Notes under the pieces: generated by a model
The model's input: only the letters and a program-made list of their open reading frames with translations
Databases searched by the model: none
What the model was told of the DNA's origin: nothing
Part shown: in pieces, positions 39,885 to 47,724 of the stretch
How positions within the stretch are numbered: the first letter of the stretch is position 1
Layout of the letters: the number at the start of each line of letters is the position of its first letter
Assembly (NCBI GenBank): GCA_964360265.1
Contig: CAYHUY010000003.1
Span: forward strand, 1 to 55,012
Reading direction: 5' to 3'
DNA from: GWA1-39-11 sp964360265
GTDB taxonomy: Bacteria; Patescibacteriota; Microgenomatia; Levybacterales; GWA1-39-11
DNA: 55,012 nucleotides
Position numbers and translations under genes: made by a program

Positions 39885-41090
39885 TTATTGTAAAGATACC
39901 CGGTAGATATTGTAAGGGACGGTTTCGGAGAGCCTTGAAACCATTCCTATACTGCGGCCATTGGGCCATGGGAATATAAGACCGTCAAGAAACGGTCCGT
40001 TATAAACCGTCGTCAAATTACCCCCATCATACTCAACAATATTAATTTTTCCATCCTGTGTGAAGATTAAGTGACTTGAGTCAGACTGCCATAAATAGTT
40101 TGGTGGCTGCGGGTGTTCTTTAAGTTTTGATGCACTATATATCAAGTAATTCTTATCCTCGGAAATATCATAAACATAAATATTCCCCTTGACTATTTGG
40201 CGTTGATCAGGAGTGGAGTTAAGCGACGGAACTACCTTTTTTAAAATAGGAGAAAGAGTTGCGGCCGCGCTCGCTGTATAAAGTATCTTGTCTTGTTCAC
40301 CTGAGAGCTTCATACCGCCAAAAAATTCCTTGGCAATTGGGCGCAATTCAACTGATAAAGAATCCATTGTTTTTTTCTCAGCGTCTCTTCGCTGTTGTTC
40401 CCAGTCCTCCTTAATAAGAGAAAGTGTTTGGCTGACATTACGAGGGATTTGATTTCTTCCATCGGTTAAAAAAAGATAATACCGCGTAGGTTTTTGAAGC
40501 TGCGCCAAAATCTCCTTTCCGTCGGGCGAGAACGTAAAGTTGGCTCCCGAAAACTTATCGATGGTCTCATCAGCAACTTGGGTACCTGAGGCCCCCAGGA
40601 AAACAAAAGGCCCGGAGTTCATATTTAGAACATAAACGCCGTTTTTTGAAGCGGAGGCAGAACTAACTTCATATACAAGAAGCGTTCCGCTTCTATCCAT
40701 AACCACATTTGAGACACCTATCGTAGTCACCGCCTCGAGTTTTGGTGCAGTTGGAAGAAGAAATGCATTTGCCTCAGAAACCAAGCCTTTTTTGATTATG
40801 ATCCTTTTCGACCATGTTAGATAACCATCCTTTTCGATCCTTACATCGTATTCCCCGGGCGCAAGATCTATAGTATTGTTTGTGGCTGTTGTGAGCGCGT
40901 TATTCACCAAAACCCGAGCACCGTCGGGACTTGAAGTCGTAACCAGAATTCCCGTTCCCTCGATAAATTTGTAATTACCTCTTTGGCCGTTAAATTCAAA
41001 TCTATATCCTGTTGCGTAGAGAACTGCAGCAACTGTTCCAAGGGCGACAAAAAGTCCAATCACTATTCCCGTAATTAGAGTTTTTTTCAT
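39885..41090 (-). CDS. PEGA-domain membrane-anchored protein
   Basis: 401 aa. Signal anchor at about 5-27. A PEGA domain (about 48-110, GILVTTSSPDGARVLVNN and LAPGEYDVRIEKDGYLTW) is followed by a region with propeller-like strands (FTFSPDGKEILAQL, YLWQSDSSHLIF). PEGA proteins are usually surface or S-layer-associated. TATAAT lies 27 bases upstream of the ATG, so this one has a short leader. Function beyond an envelope role is unknown. Confidence 0.8.
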   Translation of the reverse strand: MKKTLITGIVIGLFVALGTVAAVLYATGYRFEFNGQRGNYKFIEGTGILVTTSSPDGARVLVNNALTTATNNTIDLAPGEYDVRIEKDGYLTWSKRIIIKKGLVSEANAFLLPTAPKLEAVTTIGVSNVVMDRSGTLLVYEVSSASASKNGVYVLNMNSGPFVFLGASGTQVADETIDKFSGANFTFSPDGKEILAQLQKPTRYYLFLTDGRNQIPRNVSQTLSLIKEDWEQQRRDAEKKTMDSLSVELRPIAKEFFGGMKLSGEQDKILYTASAAATLSPILKKVVPSLNSTPDQRQIVKGNIYVYDISEDKNYLIYSASKLKEHPQPPNYLWQSDSSHLIFTQDGKINIVEYDGGNLTTVYNGPFLDGLIFPWPNGRSIGMVSRLSETVPYNIYRVSLQ

Positions 41091-41244
41091 AGATATTTAA
41101 CTTCAATTTCTTTAGTCTTTATTATAGCCGTTTTTAGGGACATTGCAAATTAAAACCGTAAATATTTAATCTTTGACGTTCATTTTTTCAATTACCCACT
41201 TTTGACATATTGAAACAGAACCACTTCGGTGGTATAAAAAGATA

Positions 41245-41264
41245 CCTGCCTGCCGGCAGGTAGG
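41245..41264. repeat. Palindromic repeat in the mreB leader
   Basis: CCTGCCTGCCGGCAGGTAGG, one base from the perfect palindrome in rpsA. A TTGAAA / 17 bp / TATAAA promoter lies just upstream, so the repeat is probably transcribed. Confidence 0.8.
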
Positions 41265-41344
41265 TCCTGCTTGATTTTTAGAAATTTGATCGAGAAAGGA
41301 TATGGTTTGACTACGTCAACCAGAATGATGGGAGATAGAATATT

Positions 41345-42352
41345 ATGCTAAGCAAACGAATTGGAATTGATCTTGGTACGGCTAATGTTCTCGTCTATTT
41401 GGCGGGGGAAGGTGTGGTTCTAAATGAGCCTACCGTTGTTGCTGTTAGATCCGATGACAACAGGGTTGTCGCCGTAGGCCAGGAAGCAAAGGAAATGCTT
41501 GGGAGAACTCCAGTCAATATTTTTGCAACGCGTCCTCTCAAAGACGGAGTAATTGCGGATTATGTAATCACTCAATCAATGCTTGCGTACTTTATAAATA
41601 AGGTTTCCGGTCGGTCTCATTTCATTAAACCTGAGGTTATGGTTTGCGTCCCCTCAGGCATTACTCAGGTTGAAAAAAGGGCAGTACTGGACGCTTGTGC
41701 GGCGGCGGGCGCAGGAAACGTTTATTTAATTGAGGAGCCCTTAGCAGCAGCAATTGGTGCAAAAGTTCCGATAGCCCAAGCCGCTGGGCACATGATCCTT
41801 GATTCCGGAGGAGGAACAACAGATATCGCAGTAATTTCATTAGGGGGAATAGTTGTTCACAAGTCAATTAGGGTGGCCGGAAACAAAATTGAAGAGGCGA
41901 TCGCAAACTATATAAGGAAACGCTTTAATTTGCTGGTTGGAGAGCGAACCGCTGAAGAGATTAAGATGACTATAGCAAATGCAATAGTTGATCAAAAAGA
42001 AGTAAAAACGCTTGAGGTAAAGGGACGCGATAGCGTCACCGGACTCCCTCGTGCAATAGAAATTTCCGAGTCGGAAATAAACGAGGCCATACAACCGGTA
42101 CTCCGAGCCATGATCTCCGCAATTAAAGAAGTTTTTGAGGCAACCCCACCTGAGCTTGCATCAGACATTATTGAGCGTGGAATAGTACTGACAGGCGGAA
42201 CAACCCTACTAAAAAATCTAGACAAGTATATTGCAGCAGAAACTGGAGTACCGGCATATGTTGCTGAAGACCCGCTTTTTTGTGTCATTCGCGGGGTAGG
42301 GGTAGCTCTTGAAAATCTTGAGTTATATAAGAGGACCATCAATAGAGATTAA
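41345..42352 (+). CDS. mreB: Rod-shape actin homologue MreB
   Basis: 335 aa. Phosphate-binding loop GIDLGTANVLVY at the start, then LIEEPLAAAIGAKVP, the second nucleotide motif MILDSGGGTTDIAVISLGG and IVLTGGTTLLKNLD near the end. It polymerises on the inner membrane face to guide wall synthesis. mreC and mreD are not next to it. Start ATG at 41345 with GGGAG 13 bases upstream. A terminator-like stem follows at 42457-42483. Confidence 0.96.
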   Translation: MLSKRIGIDLGTANVLVYLAGEGVVLNEPTVVAVRSDDNRVVAVGQEAKEMLGRTPVNIFATRPLKDGVIADYVITQSMLAYFINKVSGRSHFIKPEVMVCVPSGITQVEKRAVLDACAAAGAGNVYLIEEPLAAAIGAKVPIAQAAGHMILDSGGGTTDIAVISLGGIVVHKSIRVAGNKIEEAIANYIRKRFNLLVGERTAEEIKMTIANAIVDQKEVKTLEVKGRDSVTGLPRAIEISESEINEAIQPVLRAMISAIKEVFEATPPELASDIIERGIVLTGGTTLLKNLDKYIAAETGVPAYVAEDPLFCVIRGVGVALENLELYKRTINRD

Positions 42353-42456
42353 TAGTCAAATAAACAAATAATCCAATAGTCAAATATGTCAAACATTACA
42401 AAATTTGTCCATTTGGGTATTTGACTAGTTGGGTATATTGAGGTCTTATAGTTCAT

Positions 42457-42483
42457 AAAAAATGAAAGAATTAATCATTTTTT
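42457..42483. terminator. Terminator after mreB
   Basis: AAAAAATGA and TCATTTTTT form a 9-bp AT stem ending in T residues; it can work on both strands. Confidence 0.5.
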
Positions 42484-42499
42484 TCACACATATTCCTAT

Positions 42500-42667
42500 A
42501 TGTTTACACGGAATTTTAATCCCATAGAAAACTTTAAGGGAAAAAATGATTGGAAACAAAAAAAATCAATAGAGCCTCTAGTTCCGTACAAAAATCCGTT
42601 CAAAGAAAGTATTCGAATTCTACGTTTTGGAAATATTATTTTGTTAAATAGAGGACTTATAGTATAA
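42500..42667 (+). CDS. Possible small ORF, 55 aa
   Basis: Starts MFTRNFNPIENFKGKNDWKQ and ends LLNRGLIV. No SD or promoter is clear, and it follows a terminator. Its stop overlaps the -10 box of the next gene. It is the only coding candidate in the 320-bp gap 42353-42674 and could be chance. Confidence 0.25.
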   Translation: MFTRNFNPIENFKGKNDWKQKKSIEPLVPYKNPFKESIRILRFGNIILLNRGLIV

Positions 42668-42668
42668 T
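42641..42668 (+). promoter_or_regulatory. Promoter of the WecG/TagA gene
   Basis: TTGTTA (42641-42646), 16-bp spacer, TATAAT (42663-42668), six bases before the ATG. Confidence 0.6.
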
Positions 42669-42674
42669 GAAAAT

Positions 42675-43412
42675 ATGTTAGAGAAGACAAATATCTTAGG
42701 AGTAGGTATAACAGTGGCAAAAGAAAAAAAAATCCTAGAGTATGTACTTAATGAACTTATTAAGCCTAAAAAAGAGCGCAAGAAAATAATTATTTTTACT
42801 CCAAATCCCGAGCAGATTTCGGCAGCCACGAATCTTAGTCTGAGAAAGCTTCTTAACAGAGCTCAGATTTCATTGCCCGATGGGGTGGGGGTTTTAATAG
42901 GAGCAAGACTATTAGGGAGGCCAATTTACGCACGGATTACAGGAGTAGATTTCTTAAAAAAACTCTGTGAAAACGTTTCAAAACGGCCCGTCATTACGGG
43001 CTTTTTAGGTGGTCAACCACGCGTAGCAAAAGAGTGTGCCGAGTGCTTGCAAAAAATATGGCCGGAACTGCGCGTTGGATACGCTTCCGAGCTCTACGAC
43101 AAGAGGAAGTTGATCCATTCTGATATAGATATTCTCTTTGTTGCTTTTGGTTTTCCAAAACAAGAAAAATGGATATTGAAACACAAGCGTGAAATTCCAG
43201 CAACAGTTATAATGGCTGTTGGGGGAGCATTTGATTTCATTTCAGGCGGAGTGCCGCGTGCTCCAAAAATTGTTCGAAAATTTGGATTCGAGTGGATATT
43301 CAGACTAATAATTCAGCCGTGGCGAATTTTCCGACAGCTTCATATTTTGCATTTCAGCGCCTTAGTTTTTGCAGAAGCACTAACTAACCGTCTCAAAAGA
43401 TTCAAAATATAA
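42675..43412 (+). CDS. WecG/TagA/CpsF family glycosyltransferase
   Basis: 245 aa, GT26 family. FTPNPEQI, SLPDGVGVLIGARLLG, ARITGVDF and the signature FVAFGFPKQEKWI are conserved. A hydrophobic C-terminal part (WRIFRQLHILHFSALVFAEAL) suits membrane association. These enzymes add N-acetylmannosaminyl groups to lipid-linked precursors of teichoic-type or capsular polymers. A leaderless promoter precedes it. With UppP and the GT2 gene it points to an active surface glycan pathway. Confidence 0.92.
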   Translation: MLEKTNILGVGITVAKEKKILEYVLNELIKPKKERKKIIIFTPNPEQISAATNLSLRKLLNRAQISLPDGVGVLIGARLLGRPIYARITGVDFLKKLCENVSKRPVITGFLGGQPRVAKECAECLQKIWPELRVGYASELYDKRKLIHSDIDILFVAFGFPKQEKWILKHKREIPATVIMAVGGAFDFISGGVPRAPKIVRKFGFEWIFRLIIQPWRIFRQLHILHFSALVFAEALTNRLKRFKI

Positions 43413-43469
43413 AACATACAACTAAAAATTAGCCGCACCAGCCTAACCTCTCGCCTTTTTCCCGACGGA

Positions 43470-43526
43470 TTTCACTCGTGCGGGACAGTGATCCTCGTCG
43501 CAAAAAACTCATAGTTTTTTTGCTCC
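43470..43526. repeat. Intergenic palindromic repeats
   Basis: CGACG-GAT-CACT arms mirror AGTG-ATC-CGTCG across a GC loop (about 43472-43502). A second stem, GCAAAAAACT / AGTTTTTTTGC, follows (about 43500-43523). The latter is followed by TTGACA and, 17 bp on, TAGTCT, a possible promoter for the HTH gene. Confidence 0.5.
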
Positions 43527-43596
43527 TTGACAACTCTGACATTGTTTGCTAGTCTTTATTCATATACTATACATTAAATAAGTAATCTTGACTAGT

Positions 43597-43809
43597 ATGT
43601 CTCAGCAAAATATATCAATCAATAACCTTCCAGATCTACTGACTGTTCGTGAAGTGGCACAGATTTTGAGAGTTTCGCCTCTGACAATTAAAAGATGGGG
43701 TAAAAGGGGTAAGTTGCCGGCAATTCGGATCAATTCCCGCGGCGACCGCCGTTATAAGAAGGAAGCAGTCCTATATTTATTAGGTATCCAAGCCAAAACC
43801 GAGGTCTAA
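43597..43809 (+). CDS. MerR/excisionase-type HTH protein
   Basis: 70 aa. The winged HTH_17 motif LLTVREVAQILRVSPLTIKRW..GKLPAIRI..RGDRRYKKEAV fills the protein. The ATG at 43597 is used; a TTG at 43588 would add three residues. It is a small DNA-binding protein, as in excisionases. The same HTH type forms the N-terminus of the stalk protein at 53734. Convergent with pyrFE, one base apart. Confidence 0.85.
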   Translation: MSQQNISINNLPDLLTVREVAQILRVSPLTIKRWGKRGKLPAIRINSRGDRRYKKEAVLYLLGIQAKTEV

Positions 43810-43810
43810 A

Positions 43811-45391
43811 TTAGGCATTTCTAAAATAATTTATACAGCGATCGTATGTAGCGCTGTCAACTATTCCAGTTCTTTTATAATATTCTAAGAGATTGGATAG
43901 ATCAAAGGCCCAATGAGGAGTACAATCATTATTTCTTATAGCTTCAACTCCGCCCTGTTCACGATTCACAAGAGCTACGAAGTCCTTCACAATAACACCA
44001 GCTGCTCTTAGAGTATTAATTGCATCATTTGCACTTGCTCCGCTTGTTATAACGTCATCGAAAGATAAAGCTACTGTTTTTCCAGGCTCATAATCACCGT
44101 CAATTTTTGCTCCACTGCCATGTGTTTTTTCTCCCCGAGGAGTTATCATGGGTATACCGTTTACGTAAGAGAGAAGACTGACTAAAGGAGTAATAGCTGT
44201 GGGTGTGTCTGCATATACATCGAATTTTAAATCAGTAGTCAGTTCTTGTAATACTTTACAGGCCAAAAGCTTAATTTCATTAGTCGCTGATCGTAAAACT
44301 CTTTGGTCTACATATATTGGCGATAAGGGAGCCTCAGGATGTTTTTCGTGAAGTTTAAGTCTGAATTCCCCAAACTTTATCACGCCCGTATCAAAAAGAG
44401 CCCTTGCGAGTTCTTTTTGAGAATCAGAAAAACCTTCAGGGTTTTCTCTGTAATAATTAATCCCATCCCTCAACTTTAGGGCCTCACGTCTGGCCGCTTG
44501 GCCAACCGTTTCTATTTGATTAGGTCCTATTTGCTGCCTCTTAGCAAAACTGATTCCGCTGGAGGAATTTACTATTATTCCTCCATTGTTAGCGCTCATA
44601 CTTGCGGCAACAGCTTTCTGAAGATCTGCGCCTTGAGTACCAATTCCCGGGACAAGGAATTGTATATGTGGATCCATAGCCCTTATTTGTTTTGCTTGTT
44701 CAGGATAAGTTGCGCCTACAACAATTGCACAGTTATTTTCTTTATTCCAGTGCCTTGCGACACGGTTTGCTTCAGCAAGATATAGGGGAATTTTTGTACC
44801 TCCTGCAATTCTCATTAGCTCTATCTTTTCATCAACATCAGTAGTGAAGTCATCAATTGCTATAGGAAGATCCTGAAACTCTCCCCCTCCAGGATTGGAG
44901 GTTTTAACTACAACTATAATTCCTTTATCTTTTTCGGAAAGCAAAGGCTTTAAAGCTTCCGACCCTAAATTAGGGCTAACAGTAATAGCGTCAAACTTAT
45001 ACCTTCTGAATAGTTTTCTTGCATATGCTGCGCTTGTAGGGCCGATATCCCCGACCTTATTGTCTCCTATTACTGGAATGCCCGGGTACGTTTTATGAAT
45101 GTATTCAACTGTTCGTTCAAGCGCCCGTTCTCCCTCAATTGATTCTTCATAAAAGGCAACGTTGGGCTTAAAAGCACATACCAAATCTGCCGTGGCATCT
45201 ATGATTTCCTTATTGAATTGGAAAGTTCCCTCTTCTTCTCCTAAAACTTTGTACTCTGAAGGAATCATTGAGGGGCTATTATCGAGGCCAACGCAGAGGT
45301 AATTCCCTCGAGCTTGCAGTCTTTCAACTTTCCCATTGAAACTTTCCGGAATTCTGTCTGTTTCTCGAGGGCGAAGGTTTTCGGCTATCAT
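43811..45391 (-). CDS. PyrF-PyrE fusion (OMP decarboxylase and orotate phosphoribosyltransferase)
   Basis: 526 aa, two enzymes of the last UMP steps in one chain. Residues about 25-300 form a type-2 OMP decarboxylase: GDNKVGDIGPTSAAYA holds the catalytic Asp-Lys-Asp set (Asp110, Lys112, Asp115), and FLVPGIGTQGADLQKAV is typical. Residues about 330-526 form PyrE, with TPRGEKTHGSG and the PRPP loop LSFDDVITSGASANDAI. In the order PyrF then PyrE it resembles the reverse of eukaryotic UMPS. No other pyr gene is nearby. Confidence 0.9.
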   Translation of the reverse strand: MIAENLRPRETDRIPESFNGKVERLQARGNYLCVGLDNSPSMIPSEYKVLGEEEGTFQFNKEIIDATADLVCAFKPNVAFYEESIEGERALERTVEYIHKTYPGIPVIGDNKVGDIGPTSAAYARKLFRRYKFDAITVSPNLGSEALKPLLSEKDKGIIVVVKTSNPGGGEFQDLPIAIDDFTTDVDEKIELMRIAGGTKIPLYLAEANRVARHWNKENNCAIVVGATYPEQAKQIRAMDPHIQFLVPGIGTQGADLQKAVAASMSANNGGIIVNSSSGISFAKRQQIGPNQIETVGQAARREALKLRDGINYYRENPEGFSDSQKELARALFDTGVIKFGEFRLKLHEKHPEAPLSPIYVDQRVLRSATNEIKLLACKVLQELTTDLKFDVYADTPTAITPLVSLLSYVNGIPMITPRGEKTHGSGAKIDGDYEPGKTVALSFDDVITSGASANDAINTLRAAGVIVKDFVALVNREQGGVEAIRNNDCTPHWAFDLSNLLEYYKRTGIVDSATYDRCINYFRNA

Positions 45392-45454
45392 GATTTATTG
45401 AGCAGAAGTCAGGATAAATATAGCAGAATTAACAAAATTGTCAAGAAGCATAAG

Positions 45455-46279
45455 TTAACTTAAAAATACCAGGAAATAAATAATCGAAAGGACAATCCTA
45501 TAGATGCCAAAAGCTATAAAGCTGTGGTTTTGAACATACTTTACTAGCCATTTTATAGCTATTAGCGCTATGATGAATGATGTGGTAAAACCGAGAGCGA
45601 AAGCCTCCCATTGATTCGAATCGAAGCTAAAACTTGTTTGCCTTATGTCGAGTGCGGTTGCGGCGAGCATAGTAGGAATTGCAAGTAAAAAAGAGAATTC
45701 CACGGCTGTTTTTCTTGGCAGACCAACTAGCATTCCGCCAATGATGGTTGCGGCCGCACGCGATACACCAGGAACAACAGAGATTGATTGAAAAAGACCG
45801 ATCACAAAAGCACGCTCATAAGAGAGCTTATCAGTCGGCGCTTCGTATTTGCTCACGCTCCCAAACTCCCTACGCAAGTCAGATCGCAAATTCAAATCGC
45901 CTCCTTTTGCCTGCATAAATAACTCGATTGCAATTAAAATGATTCCACCCAGGAACAAAGAGAGCAGGACAACATCGGTATTACCAATAAGATACTGTTT
46001 GATTACTTTGTAAAGAAGAAATCCAATAATTGCCGTTGGAATAAAAGCGACAAATATCCGTTTTCCCAGTTCGAAATCCCGAAAAATAGTTCGATGATAT
46101 AGAAACACAACTGATAAAATAGCTCCTGACTGGATTGCGATTTCGAAGGTTTTTACAAACTCGGTTTGTTCTATCCGCAAGAGATTCGAAGCCAAAATCA
46201 GATGCCCTGTTGAAGATATAGGCAGGAATTCTGTGATTCCTTCAACAACGCCCAGAATCACCGAACTCGCAATATCCAT
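45455..46279 (-). CDS. uppP: Undecaprenyl-diphosphatase UppP (BacA)
   Basis: 274 aa with about eight membrane helices. Both catalytic signatures are present: EGITEFLPISSTGHLIL (about 15-31) and SVVPGVSRAAATIIGGML (about 167-184). The enzyme recycles the lipid carrier for peptidoglycan and surface glycans by removing a phosphate from undecaprenyl diphosphate, and its activity confers bacitracin tolerance. It is monocistronic. Confidence 0.95.
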   Translation of the reverse strand: MDIASSVILGVVEGITEFLPISSTGHLILASNLLRIEQTEFVKTFEIAIQSGAILSVVFLYHRTIFRDFELGKRIFVAFIPTAIIGFLLYKVIKQYLIGNTDVVLLSLFLGGIILIAIELFMQAKGGDLNLRSDLRREFGSVSKYEAPTDKLSYERAFVIGLFQSISVVPGVSRAAATIIGGMLVGLPRKTAVEFSFLLAIPTMLAATALDIRQTSFSFDSNQWEAFALGFTTSFIIALIAIKWLVKYVQNHSFIAFGIYRIVLSIIYFLVFLS

Positions 46280-46339
46280 ATTATGTATATGTTAAACCAA
46301 GCAAGACTAATTAGCAAAGGACGGAATCTATATAGGATA

Positions 46340-46369
46340 TTGACTTTCGGCACGACACCTAGGTATACT
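46340..46369 (+). promoter_or_regulatory. Promoter without a downstream ORF
   Basis: TTGACT (46340-46345), 18-bp spacer, TATACT (46364-46369). The next ORF is over 300 bp away. Confidence 0.45.
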
Positions 46370-46375
46370 TTTCAT

Positions 46376-46515
46376 GCTCTTAAGTAATGTTGTAGGTGAC
46401 TTGTTTTCCTCTACAACTTTTCCGATAAGGTATCGGCTCACAAAGAGCTGAAAAGGGATGTTTTTAAATTGACCCCGTGGGGTCAAATTAGCATCTTCCT
46501 AATTTTAAGTCGGGG
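46376..46515 (+). ncRNA. Candidate structured RNA
   Basis: Downstream of a good promoter lie successive stems: GTTGTAG/CTACAAC (46389-46395, 46411-46417), CCGATA/TATCGG (46422-46427, 46431-46436), and the palindrome TTGACCCC GT GGGGTCAA (46469-46486). No coding frame is seen. I cannot name the class, and the 3' end is a guess. Confidence 0.3.
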
Positions 46516-46591
46516 AAGCGTTTCCTACAATTGCTTAAGGGCGGCTTTATCAGGTAGATATTAGGGGCTAGATACTAGAAAATAGGGAGTG

Positions 46592-46664
46592 AGCCGACTC
46601 AGGGATTCGAACCCTGGACCTACGCTTTACGAAAGCGCCGCTCTACCAACTGAGCTAAGTCGGC
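46592..46664 (-). tRNA. tRNA-Thr (anticodon CGT)
   Basis: Acceptor GCCGACT pairs with AGTCGGC, D-arm AGCTCAGTTGGTAGAGC, anticodon loop TTCGTAA giving CGT, and T-arm CAGGGTTCGAATCCCTG. The 3' CCA is not encoded. It reads ACG codons. Confidence 0.93.
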
Positions 46665-46703
46665 AAAAAATAGCTGATCTCAAAATTTTACCATAATTTA
46701 ATC

Positions 46704-47100
46704 ATGGCGGTACAATCCACAATGGTTCCTCTTGGAACACATGCGCCTGATTTTAACCTAAGAGATGTTACAACCGGAGCTTCAATTTCGCTTCAAAATT
46801 TTTCGAACCCCGCCAAAGGCGAGGCAGGCAAAAGAATTGGGTTTTGAGTTTCCATATTGTTTTGATGAGACGCAAGAAGTAGGTAAAATATATCATGCGG
46901 CCTGCACACCAGACTTTTTCTTGTTCGACCAAAATCAAAAATTGGTTTACCGCGGACAGATGGATGATTCTCGGCCAGGGAATTCTGAGCCTATCGATGG
47001 TCATGGCCTCAGGGCCGCTATCGAAGCAGTATTGATAGGTTCGCCTGTTTCGAAAGACCAAAAACCCGGTATAGGCTGCAGCATCAAGTGGAAAAGGCCT
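46704..47100 (+). pseudogene. Broken thioredoxin/peroxiredoxin-family gene
   Basis: The N-terminal piece MAVQSTMVPLGTHAPDFNLR ends at a TGA soon after a palindromic repeat (46808-46828). In the next frame the C-terminal half follows intact: EFPYCFDETQEVGKIYHAA, CTPDFFLFD, YRGQMDDSRPGN, and IGCSIKWK near the end. Family members have about 65 residues between, including the CxxC-type active site, and these are gone. The 3' end runs into the tRNA on the other strand. CATAAT lies six bases before the ATG, so the original gene was leaderless. Confidence 0.8.
46808..46828. repeat. Palindromic repeat at the deletion point
   Basis: CCCCGCC AAAGGCGAGGCAGG, similar to the GC palindromes elsewhere, sits where the middle of the thioredoxin-family gene is missing. 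Confidence 0.65.
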
Positions 47101-47101
47101 G

Positions 47102-47173
47102 AGCCGAAGGAGGGATTCGAACCCTCGACTTGCTGTTTACAAAACAGCTACTCTACCACTGAGTTACTTCGGC
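47102..47173 (-). tRNA. tRNA-Thr (anticodon TGT)
   Basis: Acceptor GCCGAAG with CTTCGGC, D-arm AACTCAGTGGTAGAGT, anticodon stem GCTGT/ACAGC around TTTGTAA giving TGT, and T-arm GAGGGTTCGAATCCCTC. CCA is not encoded. It reads ACA codons. Confidence 0.93.
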
Positions 47174-47205
47174 GTGAATCTAATTTTAACAAATCCAAGA
47201 AGCTT

Positions 47206-47343
47206 TTAGAAGTGGAGCCACCCCTGGAGGAAGATTAGGAGGAAAAGCATTCCCAGGAGAATATAAAAAATAACTGTTAATGAGGTAAGGGGGTGTATTG
47301 TTTGGTGAAAAGGAGAACTCGCTTTTTTTGATCTCTTTGCCAT
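47206..47343 (-). CDS. Small membrane protein downstream of the ATPase operon, 45 aa
   Basis: A basic start MAKRSKKASSPFHQT is followed by one long hydrophobic helix (about 20-40, LTVIFYILLGMLFLLIFLQ) and WLHF. TTGACA lies upstream with TAACCT 18 bp on, seven bases before the ATG, again leaderless. No family is recognised. It lies 62 bp past the epsilon gene stop, on the same strand; membership of the ATPase system is possible but unproven. Confidence 0.55.
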   Translation of the reverse strand: MAKRSKKASSPFHQTIHPLTSLTVIFYILLGMLFLLIFLQGWLHF

Positions 47344-47405
47344 ATATAAAAGGTTAGAATACTAGAGTTGTATTTGTCAACTGTGTATATCTATTACAAA
47401 GTATG

Positions 47406-47702
47406 TTATTTAGTCTTGATAATCCCTTTTTCTCCGCCAAAACCTACATAAACATTTACTTTATTTTCAATTGCCTTAAGAACTCCCTGTGTTATTTTGA
47501 GTTCCTCCTGTCCGTTGAATTTAATAATCCTAATAAAGTCTTTTATGACCGATATAAAATTCTCGTGTAGGGGCAGAATATCAAAAATACCCCTCTCATT
47601 AATAGAAGTTAAAGCCGCGGCTTCTCCTTCAAAAAGTACACCATCCTTATTTTTAATTACTACGTATATAGACCTGTCTTTGTTTTTTTGATTGTTTCTC
47701 AT
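47406..47702 (-). CDS. atpC: F1 ATPase epsilon subunit (N-domain only)
   Basis: 98 aa. The beta-sandwich domain of epsilon is recognisable (VVIKNKDGVLFEGEAAALTSINERG, FDILPLHENFISVI, ITQGVLKAIENKVNVYV). The C-terminal helical hairpin, which inhibits the enzyme in most bacteria, is absent; typical length is 130-140. It lies 22 bp after the beta gene as the last gene of the operon. Confidence 0.88.
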   Translation of the reverse strand: MRNNQKNKDRSIYVVIKNKDGVLFEGEAAALTSINERGIFDILPLHENFISVIKDFIRIIKFNGQEELKITQGVLKAIENKVNVYVGFGGEKGIIKTK

Positions 47703-47724
47703 ATGTTTTGCTTGTGCCTACAGT

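Noticed and set aside
46376..46560. RNase P RNA or SRP RNA
   Set aside because: The conserved RNase P core and the SRP GGAAG-type loop are not visible on either strand.
46765..47238. A 157-codon gene starting inside the thioredoxin-family relic
   Set aside because: Only the middle matches the family; the first 25 codons come from the wrong frame and the last 45 read through a tRNA gene.
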